From Bacteroidota bacterium (lineage in GTDB: Bacteria; Bacteroidota; Bacteroidia; Bacteroidales; VadinHA17): DNA of 9,345 bases. The notes beneath the pieces were generated by a model that was not told where the DNA came from, did no database searches, and was given only the letters and a program-made list of their open reading frames with translations. The position numbers and the translations under genes are program-made. The stretch covers positions 1 through 9,345 of the forward strand of contig VGGM01000031.1 in NCBI GenBank assembly GCA_016868515.1, given 5' to 3'. This document shows, piece by piece, positions 1-7,233 of the stretch. Each line of letters opens with the position of its first letter. Positions within the stretch are counted from its first letter, which is position 1.

Positions 1-1823
1 TTCGCAAAGCCATGTGTTTTTGCTAAACAGTCGCCTGGGCCATTTCTCTGCGTCCCGCCCTGAAGCGGGAGACCTTTTTCCCAAAGTTACAGGTCTAATT
101 TGCCTAGTTCCTTAGCCACGGATCACTCGAGCACCTTAGGATTCTCTCCTTGACTACCTGTGTCGGTTTGTGGTACGGGCACCATGTACCTGAAGCTTAG
201 AGGTTTTTCTCGGAAGCATGTTTACTGTCACTATCCGCTTGCCCGAAGGCTCACGGTACTGTCAGGTTCGCCATCACCCGGCTCTTAACCCGGTGATTTA
301 ACTACTCCCTTTAACGTACTATTCCGTCAGTACGCGGACATATCACTTCTCCGTCACCCCATCGCAGTACACGGTGGTACTGGAATATTAACCAGTTGTC
401 CATCGGTATCTCCCTTCGGATTAACCTTAGGCCCCGACTAACCCTGATCCGATTAGCGTTGATCAGGAAACCTTAGTCTATCGGTGTGAGGGTTTCCCAC
501 CCTCATTATCGTTACTTATGCCTACATTTTCTTTTCCAGCCGCTCCAGTAAACCTTACAGTTAACCTTCAGCGCCGACTGGAATGCTCCCCTACCAATCC
601 CAACTTTACGCCGGGAGTCCATAGCTTCGGTAATATGCTTATGCCCGATTATTATCCACGCACAACCGCTCGACTAGTGAGCTGTTACGCACTCTTTAAA
701 TGAATGGCTGCTTCCAAGCCAACATCCTAGCTGTCTAAGCAGTCGCACTTCGTTTAATTCAACTTAGCATATATTTCGGGACCTTAGCTGATGGTCTGGG
801 TTATTCCCCTCTCGGCCACGGACCTTAGCACCCATGGCCTCACTCCTGGAGAACATATTACAGCATTCGGAGTTTGTCAGGGGTTGATAGGCGGTGAAGC
901 CCTCTAGCCCTATCAGTAGCTCTACCTCTGTAATACTTGACTCCAAGGCTGCACCTAAATGCATTTCGGGGAGTACGAGCTATTTCTCAGTTTGATTGGC
1001 CTTTCACCCCTACCCTCAGTTCATCCAAAGACTTTTCAACGTCTACTGGTTCGGTCCTCCATCCCGTGTTACCGGAACTTCAACCTGACCAAGGGTAGAT
1101 CACAAAGTTTCGCGTCTACTCCTACTAACTATACGCCCTGTTCAGACTCGCTTTCGCTTCGGCTCCAACTCTGTAAGTCTTAACCTCGCTAGTAAGATGT
1201 AACTCGTAGGCTCATTATGCAAAAGGCACGCCGTCACTCCAATTGCTTGAAGCTCCGACCGTTTGTAAGCAAACGGTTTCAGGTACTATTTCACTCCCCT
1301 GTGCGGGGTGCTTTTCACCTTTCCCTCACGGTACTGGTTCACTATCGGTCTCTCAGGAGTATTTAGCCTTGCCAGATGGTCCTGGCTGTTTCTGACAGGA
1401 TTCCTCGTGTCCCGCCATACTCAGGATACTGCTAACTCAATATATACTTGCAAGTACGGGACTTTCACCCCCTGTGGTCTGACTTTCCAGACAGTTCCTC
1501 TTCATATATATATCGTATAACGCAGTCCTACAACCCCGATATCGCCTAAACGATACCGGTTTGGGCTGTTCCCCGTTCGATCGCCACTACTGAGGGAATC
1601 ACTAAATTGTTTTCTCTTCCTCCGGGTACTTAGATGTTTCAGTTCCCCGGGTTTACCTCCCGATAAATCGGAATCTCAGGCCTTCAACCTGAGGGGTTAC
1701 CCCATTCGGAAATCCGCGGATATAATGGATATTTGCTCCTCCCCGCAGCTTATCGCAGCTTGTCACGTCCTTCTTCGCCTCTGAGAGCCAAGGCATCCAC
1801 CGTTTGCCCTTATTTACTTTCTT
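1..1823 (-). rRNA. rrl: 23S ribosomal RNA, 5' portion (partial)
   Basis: Read on the minus strand, this is the 5' two-thirds of a large-subunit rRNA gene. The 5' end is placed at about 1823 by aligning the conserved GGTGGATGCC block (complement of 1792-1801) to E. coli 23S, where 22 nt precede it. Other conserved blocks follow, including the GGCGACTGTTTA segment near the left edge (complement of about 22-33), which lies near E. coli position 1780. About 1.1 kb of the 3' part, with the peptidyl-transferase centre, is outside the window, as is any 5S gene. No intron-like or intervening insertion stands out. All open reading frames inside it are spurious. The 5' end could be off by a few bases because precursor processing cannot be seen. 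Confidence 0.97.
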
Positions 1824-1855
1824 GAGTGAATTATATTAACTTTCTATCCAACATG

Positions 1856-1864
1856 TCAAAGAAC
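1856..1864 (-). promoter_or_regulatory. boxA-like element upstream of 23S
   Basis: The transcribed strand reads GTTCTTTGA, identical to the element in the 16S leader (complement of 3640-3648). It lies just after the spacer hairpin and about 32 nt before the 23S gene. Bacterial rRNA operons carry boxA antitermination sites (E. coli TGCTCTTTAACA) in both the leader and the spacer, bound by NusB/NusE. The shared CTTTRA core and the duplicate location support this role, which is inferred. Confidence 0.6.
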
Positions 1865-1867
1865 TTC

Positions 1868-1917
1868 TGTGATCGCAGATATCAGATTTTCGATTTCTGA
1901 TTTCTGATTTGATCACA
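1868..1917 (-). repeat. Spacer hairpin with internal 7-bp tandem repeat
   Basis: TGTGATC (1868-1874) and GATCACA (1911-1917) form a perfect 7-bp outer stem. Inside it, ATCAGA (1881-1886) can pair with either of two TCTGAT copies (1896-1901 or 1903-1908). The two copies arise from a tandem GATTTCT repeat (1892-1910, about 2.7 units). The structure sits between the 16S processing stem and the boxA-like element. A spacer structural or processing role is inferred; it is not a terminator, because it lies inside the operon and has no following U-tract. Confidence 0.6.
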
Positions 1918-1932
1918 TAATATCTTAATAAA

Positions 1933-1951
1933 GAGATAAATAGACAGGCGG
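1933..1951 (-). repeat. 16S rRNA processing stem, 3' arm
   Basis: This 19-nt segment is the reverse complement of 3616-3632 in the 16S leader, apart from two extra bases that would form a bulge. It begins 45 nt beyond the 16S 3' end. A further 5-bp match (1954-1958 with 3607-3611) extends the stem after a small internal loop. The two arms enclose the whole 16S gene, as expected for the long stem cut by RNase III in pre-16S maturation. Confidence 0.75.
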
Positions 1952-1996
1952 ATAGAGATTTCCGCTGAAAGAGTACACCGAAATCAACTTCTCCAG

Positions 1997-3522
<1,526 letters not shown>

Positions 3523-3579
3523 AAATTTATCTTAAAAATATACCTTCAAAGTCAATCCCGGTCTTACTCTCAAAGAATT

Positions 3580-3593
3580 ACTAGTTTTCTAGT
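3580..3593 (-). repeat. Small leader hairpin
   Basis: ACTAG (3580-3584) and CTAGT (3589-3593) form a perfect 5-bp inverted repeat around a 4-nt loop. It lies between the GC-rich hairpin and the second boxA-like sequence, about 58 nt before the 16S gene. It is too weak to act as a terminator; a local leader fold is the likely meaning. Confidence 0.45.
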
Positions 3594-3599
3594 GCTTCC

Positions 3600-3619
3600 G
3601 CGGGCCTCTCTGCGCCCGC
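3600..3619 (-). repeat. GC-rich leader hairpin competing with processing stem
   Basis: GCGGGC (3600-3605) and GCCCGC (3614-3619) form a perfect 6-bp GC-only stem around an 8-nt loop. Bases 3616-3619 also belong to the presumed 16S processing stem, so the two folds cannot form completely at once. There is no U-tract after it in the transcribed direction, so it is unlikely to terminate transcription. Confidence 0.55.
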
Positions 3620-3632
3620 CTGTCTTTATCTC
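3616..3632 (-). repeat. 16S rRNA processing stem, 5' arm
   Basis: In the transcript this reads GAGATAAAGACAGGCGG. It pairs along all 17 nt with the spacer segment 1933-1951, which carries a 2-nt bulge. It lies 93 nt upstream of mature 16S, directly after the boxA-like element. Position and complementarity are what is expected for the 5' strand of the pre-16S stem processed by RNase III. Confidence 0.75.
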
Positions 3633-3639
3633 AATATTT

Positions 3640-3648
3640 TCAAAGAAC
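3640..3648 (-). promoter_or_regulatory. boxA-like element in 16S leader
   Basis: The transcribed strand reads GTTCTTTGA, continuing as AAATATT. The same nonamer occurs before 23S (1856-1864), and a one-base variant, ATTCTTTGA, occurs at 3570-3578. Placement between promoter and processing stem matches boxA in other bacterial rRNA leaders. The antitermination role is inferred from position and resemblance. Confidence 0.6.
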
Positions 3649-3693
3649 TAATGCCTGTTACCCAACCCCAAAAAAAATAAGGGAAAGGGACGA

Positions 3694-3724
3694 CAAAGAT
3701 AATGCTTAAGATTTTCTCTGCAAA
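3694..3724 (-). promoter_or_regulatory. rRNA promoter P2 (Bacteroidota-type)
   Basis: On the minus strand a TTTG at 3724-3721 is followed after exactly 19 bp by TATCTTTG at 3701-3694. This is a full match to the Bacteroidota consensus for the primary sigma factor (-33 TTTG, -7 TAnnTTTG). Transcription would start near 3687-3690. A six-A run (complement of 3738-3743) lies 14 bp upstream of the -33 box and could act like an UP element. This is the best-matching promoter in the window. Confidence 0.8.
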
Positions 3725-3769
3725 TAATTCTGCCGGATTTTTTATAACCTGATCTGTTGGATGGAAGTC

Positions 3770-3782
3770 GCTGAAATTCAGC
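3770..3782. repeat. 13-bp perfect palindrome between rRNA promoters
   Basis: GCTGAAATTCAGC is a perfect 6+1+6 inverted repeat, midway between the two rRNA promoter candidates. It could be a protein-binding site or a chance palindrome. It is not repeated elsewhere in the window as far as I can see. Confidence 0.3.
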
Positions 3783-3835
3783 AGACTGACCAGGCTGATT
3801 CCGGAAAAGAACCTGCTTTACAATGAAAGCGGGTG

Positions 3836-3865
3836 CAAATGTAACAACTTACCTGAATCAAACAA
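3836..3865 (-). promoter_or_regulatory. rRNA promoter P1 (upstream, candidate)
   Basis: On the minus strand TTG at 3865-3863 is followed after 19 bp by TACATTTG at 3843-3836, an exact -7 match. It lies 20 bp beyond the stop codon of the secreted-protein gene and about 140 bp upstream of P2. Tandem promoters are common for rRNA operons. The -33 match is only three bases, so it is less certain than P2. A 6-bp inverted repeat (3848-3853/3868-3873) overlaps it. Confidence 0.55.
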
Positions 3866-3884
3866 GCGGTAAGAGAAAAAAAAT

Positions 3885-4439
3885 CTACTTTTTCCAAGCA
3901 GGCCAGATGTCTCCTATATTGATCCCTATCATGAATCCGGCAGCGCTGCTTACGGGATTAAGGTTTGCATAGAGCGATGCCCCAAGGCCCAAACTGCCTG
4001 TGAGCCTCATCTTTCCGTCAACCTGAAGGGGTATGCCTATTGTAACAAATGAGACCCTCTCATAACCCCCGCCGAACCACGACCCGGCAGGAGGTTCAAT
4101 GTATATTCCCTTCTTCACACCTCCGGTAATAGCCAGCCCGGCCGAACCCGACACAAAAAGAGAATGATTCCCCGAGGCAAAACCATACAGCCCGCCAACA
4201 TCCCATATCTGCCGGCTGAAATCCCCAAACAGGTTAAGCTCGTCGTTAAAAAGGAATCGGGCTGTAACAATACCCTTCCCCACACCGGAAGCAAAAGCAA
4301 CAGCACCTCCGCCGCCGGCCGTCCCTCCTCCTACGCTTACGGAGAAGGAATTCATACGACCAGTCAAGGCCTCACCTGAAGGCTGTGCATATATATATAA
4401 AGGTGCACTAAGGGAAAGAAAGAGTATTAACTGCTTCAT
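3885..4439 (-). CDS. Secreted glycine-rich protein, possible small outer-membrane beta-barrel
   Basis: The product is 184 residues from the ATG at 4439. I chose this start because it gives a signal peptide: MKQL, a hydrophobic core to about residue 14, and probable signal peptidase I cleavage after A18 (YIYA|Q). The same frame extends 44 codons upstream to 4571, but that extension is rich in Cys and Tyr, has no signal character and lies in the divergent promoter region. The mature part is rich in Gly, Ser and aromatic residues, with alternating short hydrophobic stretches (for example LFVSGSAGLAI, FVTIGIPLQV, LTGSLGLGASLYA, GFMIGINIG). This fits antiparallel beta strands of a small barrel, though its C-terminus, PAWKK, is not a classic barrel end. 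I do not recognise the family. No terminator is visible before the rRNA promoters, so some readthrough into the rRNA operon is possible. Confidence 0.7.
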   Translation of the reverse strand: MKQLILFLSLSAPLYIYAQPSGEALTGRMNSFSVSVGGGTAGGGGAVAFASGVGKGIVTARFLFNDELNLFGDFSRQIWDVGGLYGFASGNHSLFVSGSAGLAITGGVKKGIYIEPPAGSWFGGGYERVSFVTIGIPLQVDGKMRLTGSLGLGASLYANLNPVSSAAGFMIGINIGDIWPAWKK

Positions 4440-4575
4440 GACGCTTAAATATTTCCTGCAATAATACTTGAAAATTAGCAATTGTTCACTCAGGCACTCC
4501 AAACAGAAAACCGACCCGGCAAAGAGGTAAAATTCTGTAGGATATTGACGGCAATTATAAACAGCATTCATTAAT

Positions 4576-4608
4576 ATTGCCCTATTTGCGGTGAAATAAC
4601 TATTTTCG
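4576..4608 (+). promoter_or_regulatory. Weak candidate promoter for the glycosyltransferase-pyrC cluster
   Basis: ATTG (4576-4579) is followed after 21 bp by TATTTTCG (4601-4608), which matches TAnnTTTG at five of its six fixed bases. Transcription would start near 4614, leaving a leader of about 12 nt. The 186-bp gap (4440-4625) between the divergent genes contains no other full-consensus -7 box on either strand. I see no convincing promoter for the leftward secreted-protein gene. Confidence 0.3.
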
Positions 4609-4625
4609 TGTTGTAATACCGCCCG

Positions 4626-5357
4626 ATGGAAAACCTTGTAATCATACCAACCTACAAAGAGAGCGAAAACATCGCTCCCCTTATAAGGGCTATCAAAGGG
4701 CTCCCATCGGGCTTCGATATTCTGATAATCGATGACAATTCACCCGACGGAACGGCTCAGATAGTCAGGGATATGATGAGTGAGTTCACCGGAATCCACC
4801 TGATTGAGCGTGAAGGAAAACTTGGGCTTGGAACCGCATATATTACCGGTTTCAGGTGGGCCCTGGAACGCGACTACAGGTATTTTTACGAAATGGATGC
4901 CGATTTTTCGCACGACCCCGGCGATCTGGAACGTCTCTACAAAGCCTGCAGCGAGGGGGGAGCCGACCTGGCAATAGGCTCACGCTATATCAGCGGGGTG
5001 AACGTTGTGAACTGGCCCCTGAGCAGGGTGCTGATGTCATACTGCGCATCAATTTATGTCAGGTTAATTACCGGAATGAAAATCAAGGATACTACCGCAG
5101 GGTTCAAGTGCTACCGTCGAGAAGTGCTGGAGAATATCAGGCCGGAACTGATCGGGTCGGTAGGTTATGCCTTCCAGATTGAAATGAAGTTCAATGCATG
5201 GAGGCTTGGTTACAGAATAGTTGAGATTCCGATAATATTCACCGACAGGAGACTTGGAACCTCCAAAATGTCGGGTGGCATATTCAATGAAGCACTATGG
5301 GGCGTTCTGCGGATGAAACTGCGAAGCCTTTTCAACAAACCTGTACGTAAAAAATAG
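4626..5357 (+). CDS. Polyprenol-phosphate mannosyltransferase-like GT2 glycosyltransferase (Dpm1-like)
   Basis: A 243-residue family 2 glycosyltransferase of the dolichyl/polyprenyl-phosphate mannose synthase type. Such enzymes move a sugar from a nucleotide donor (usually GDP-mannose) to a lipid phosphate on the cytoplasmic side of the membrane, giving an activated donor for glycosylation. Visible motifs: VIIPTYKESENI (5-16), LIIDDNSPDGT (33-43), REGKLGLGTAY (62-72), the metal-binding DAD in EMDADFSHDP (89-98), IGSRY (117-121), DTTAGFKCYRREVL (155-168), and the C-terminal FQIEMKFNAWRLGYRI and RRLGTSKMS blocks. There is no C-terminal membrane segment or GtrA-like domain, so it resembles the short catalytic-only form. 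The start ATG gives VIIPTYKE at the usual distance, and no Shine-Dalgarno is seen. It leads the cluster; pyrC follows after 9 bp. The lipid and sugar substrates cannot be read from sequence alone. Confidence 0.9.
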   Translation: MENLVIIPTYKESENIAPLIRAIKGLPSGFDILIIDDNSPDGTAQIVRDMMSEFTGIHLIEREGKLGLGTAYITGFRWALERDYRYFYEMDADFSHDPGDLERLYKACSEGGADLAIGSRYISGVNVVNWPLSRVLMSYCASIYVRLITGMKIKDTTAGFKCYRREVLENIRPELIGSVGYAFQIEMKFNAWRLGYRIVEIPIIFTDRRLGTSKMSGGIFNEALWGVLRMKLRSLFNKPVRKK

Positions 5358-5366
5358 GCCGCAACC

Positions 5367-6710
5367 ATGAGCTCAATTCTTATAAAAAACGGCATTCTCA
5401 TAAACGAGCGGAAAAAATGGAAGGGCGACCTTCTGATTGAGGGTGAGAACATCACCGCAATCGGCGTTATCGGCAGTGAGAAGGTTCCCGGCGGAGCAAG
5501 GATAATTGACGCCGCCGGAAAGTTTGTAATACCCGGTGTAATTGACGACCAGGTTCATTTCAGGGAACCGGGGCTTACCCATAAGGGATCAATAGCAAGC
5601 GAATCGCGCGCAGCAGCGGCCGGAGGAGTAACTTCCTACATGGAAATGCCAAACACTAAACCGCCGACTACCAACGCCGGGCTACTCAGGCAAAAACTGG
5701 AAATTGCAGGGGAAAACTCCCTCGTTAATTATGCCTTTTACCTTGGAGCGACAAACGATAACCTCATTGACCTTGTTGATACCGACCCCTCACTATTCTG
5801 CGGAGTAAAGGTATTTATGGGTTCATCGACCGGCAACATGCTGGTGGATGATGAAAACACCCTGCGCGAGATATTCCGGAACGTAAAAGTTGTGGTGGCC
5901 TGCCACTGTGAAGAGGAGTATATTGTTAAGAGGAATCTTGAACAGGCAGTTCAGAAGTACGGTGAAAAGATACCCGTGAACCTGCATCCCCAGATACGCA
6001 GTCGCGAGGCCTGCTTCATAAGTTCATCAAAGGCAGTAGCACTGGCAAGGGAATATGGCACCAGGCTTCATATACTGCATCTCTCCACTGCCGAAGAGAC
6101 AAAGCTCTTCGACAACACCCTGCCGCTGAATCAAAAACATATCACGGGTGAGGTATGCGTTCACCACCTCTGGTTCGACGATACCGCCTACGACCTCAAG
6201 GGCAATTTCATAAAATGGAACCCCGCTATTAAAACCGCGTTCGACAGAAAGGCGCTGATGGAAGCCGTAAACAACGATCTGATTGATATTATAGCAACCG
6301 ATCACGCCCCTCACACAATCGACGAGAAGAGCAACAACTACATGAATGCCCCTTCAGGCGGACCACTGGTGCAGCATACGCTGGTGGCAATGCTCGAGCT
6401 TCATCATCAGGGACTTATAAGTCTGGAAAAGATAGTTGAGAAGATGTGCCATAACCCTGCGATCCTCTTCAGGATTGCCGAAAGGGGATTCCTTCGCGAG
6501 GGCTACAAGGCCGATATATGCATAATCGACCCCGACAACCCTCAGGAGGTATGGTATAATAATATTATGTATGGCTGCGGATGGTCGCCGTTCACAGGTC
6601 AGACTTTCCGTTCGCGTGTCGATACTACCATTGTAAACGGTACCATTGTGTTCCGCCAGGGAACCATTGACCACAGCTACAGGGGCCAGCAGCTACGATT
6701 CAACAGATAA
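5367..6710 (+). CDS. pyrC: Dihydroorotase
   Basis: A 447-residue amidohydrolase-superfamily enzyme that cyclises N-carbamoyl-aspartate to dihydroorotate in the third step of cytoplasmic pyrimidine synthesis. Domains: an N-terminal beta-sandwich part (1-55), the metal-dependent barrel, and a C-terminal return to the sandwich (about 385-447). Active-site elements: DDQVHFREPG (60-69), the MPNTKP loop (94-99), the candidate carbamylated lysine K148 in GVKVFMGSS, H180 in ACHCEE, H238 in LHILHLST, and D312 in IIATDHAPH. The first His of the usual HxH metal pair is Gln here (Q62-V-H64). I recall the same DDQVHF signature in Bacteroides dihydroorotases, so it is probably a clade trait rather than inactivation. 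Length and motif order suit the long class I-like form. Allantoinase or hydantoinase is less likely because of the REPG/PNTKP signature. It starts 9 bp after the glycosyltransferase and ends 4 bp before the lipoprotein gene. Confidence 0.95.
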   Translation: MSSILIKNGILINERKKWKGDLLIEGENITAIGVIGSEKVPGGARIIDAAGKFVIPGVIDDQVHFREPGLTHKGSIASESRAAAAGGVTSYMEMPNTKPPTTNAGLLRQKLEIAGENSLVNYAFYLGATNDNLIDLVDTDPSLFCGVKVFMGSSTGNMLVDDENTLREIFRNVKVVVACHCEEEYIVKRNLEQAVQKYGEKIPVNLHPQIRSREACFISSSKAVALAREYGTRLHILHLSTAEETKLFDNTLPLNQKHITGEVCVHHLWFDDTAYDLKGNFIKWNPAIKTAFDRKALMEAVNNDLIDIIATDHAPHTIDEKSNNYMNAPSGGPLVQHTLVAMLELHHQGLISLEKIVEKMCHNPAILFRIAERGFLREGYKADICIIDPDNPQEVWYNNIMYGCGWSPFTGQTFRSRVDTTIVNGTIVFRQGTIDHSYRGQQLRFNR

Positions 6711-6714
6711 AAGG

Positions 6715-7233
6715 ATGATGCGAACAGGGTACAATTTGATAATGATCATTCTGGTTGCAGTGACGATGTTTACCTGCAACAACGGGAATAAAACATCAGA
6801 CCCAGGCCCGGGTATGGGGCAGTCAGGTATCAGCGATAATGCCGTTTTGTTTGCCTCCGACATTAACTACGACGTTATAGTTAAGCCACCATCTGATGGC
6901 GACCCGTGGCAGGCCGAGCGGGTTAGCGGCTATGAGGGCGGGGCAATGATTAATGACATTTTTGAAAAGCTTTATAACGGAACCATTACCGCCCGGCATA
7001 TTACTACCGGCGAACCGCTTAAGCCACAGGATATTAAAACGATGGAAAGAGAACTAGGCACCGACAGGTCGCTGATTGCAAAGATACAGTTCACCGAAGA
7101 CTGGTTTTACCACCCCTCAACCGGGCGGATTGAGAAGGTGGTGAAGGAGATCATTATGGGATACGAGTTCCGCGACAGCCAGGGTAACCTGTTCGGCTAC
7201 AAGGCCCTTTTCAGTGTCGGCTTTACTGATTAA
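6715..7233 (+). CDS. Putative small lipoprotein, weakly GldN-like
   Basis: The product is 172 residues from the ATG at 6715 (an adjacent in-frame ATG at 6718 is equally possible; AAAAGG just before is the nearest thing to a ribosome site in this cluster). An in-frame start at 6646 would lie inside pyrC and bury the signal sequence, so I rejected it. The N-terminus has R3, a hydrophobic stretch (8-19) and a candidate lipobox MFT|C21, then a polar linker. The -1 Thr is unusual, so lipidation is likely but not sure. The mature domain includes GAMINDIFEKLYNGTITA, then LKPQDIKTME, then FTEDWFYHPSTGRIEKVVKE. This order of a short helix, 'G.ITA', and an 'EDW(F/Y)(Y/F)' strand faintly recalls GldN/PorN of the type IX secretion system, but only as a single short domain. 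I assign no function. It is the last gene of the cluster; its stop overlaps that of lysC. Confidence 0.65.
   Translation: MMRTGYNLIMIILVAVTMFTCNNGNKTSDPGPGMGQSGISDNAVLFASDINYDVIVKPPSDGDPWQAERVSGYEGGAMINDIFEKLYNGTITARHITTGEPLKPQDIKTMERELGTDRSLIAKIQFTEDWFYHPSTGRIEKVVKEIIMGYEFRDSQGNLFGYKALFSVGFTD

Larger units (their letters stand above)
1824..1996 (-). other. 16S-23S internal transcribed spacer without tRNA genes
   Basis: A 173-bp AT-rich spacer separates the 16S 3' end from the 23S 5' end. No tRNA cloverleaf, T-loop (GGTTCRANYCC) or acceptor stem is visible on either strand, so the usual tRNA-Ile/tRNA-Ala pair is absent from this copy. In transcription order it holds one arm of the presumed 16S processing stem (1951-1933), a hairpin with internal 7-bp repeats (1917-1868), and a boxA-like GTTCTTTGA (1864-1856), then about 32 nt to the 23S start. 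Confidence 0.9.
3523..3690 (-). other. rRNA operon leader (transcribed, non-coding)
   Basis: About 165 nt separate the downstream candidate promoter from mature 16S. In transcription order the leader holds an eight-T run (complement of 3670-3677), a boxA-like GTTCTTTGA (3648-3640), one arm of the 16S processing stem (3632-3616), a GC-rich hairpin (3619-3600), a small ACTAG/CTAGT hairpin (3593-3580), and a second near-boxA, ATTCTTTGA (3578-3570). The 85-codon frame at 3394-3651 on the plus strand spans 16S and leader and is not a gene. Confidence 0.75.

Noticed and set aside
1..1823. Possible intron or intervening sequence in 23S
   Set aside because: Conserved blocks follow each other at about the spacing expected from E. 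coli 23S (1823 nt here for about 1.8 kb there), leaving no room for a sizeable insertion.
3848..3873. 6-bp inverted repeat CTTACC/GGTAAG as a terminator for the secreted-protein gene
   Set aside because: The stem is short, the loop is 14 nt, and the T-run comes before the hairpin in the transcribed direction, not after it.
4389..4399. Alternating (AT)n tract in the signal-peptide codons as a phase-variation switch
   Set aside because: Only about 5.5 dinucleotide units, too short to expect frequent slippage, and it encodes the normal YIYA cleavage region.
4440..4571. A 44-codon N-terminal extension of the secreted protein from the ATG at 4571
   Set aside because: It is Cys/Tyr-rich and precedes a clear signal peptide starting at 4439; it would place an export signal in the middle of the protein.
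4572..4579. TAATATTG as the -7 box for the glycosyltransferase gene
   Set aside because: It mismatches the consensus at one fixed position, and the nearest ATTG upstream gives a 24-bp spacer, longer than the 19-21 bp seen elsewhere.
6646..6714. Earlier in-frame start for the lipoprotein gene inside pyrC
   Set aside because: It overlaps pyrC by 65 bp and adds 23 polar residues before the signal sequence. The ATG pair at 6715/6718 fits a lipoprotein and sits 4 bp after the pyrC stop.
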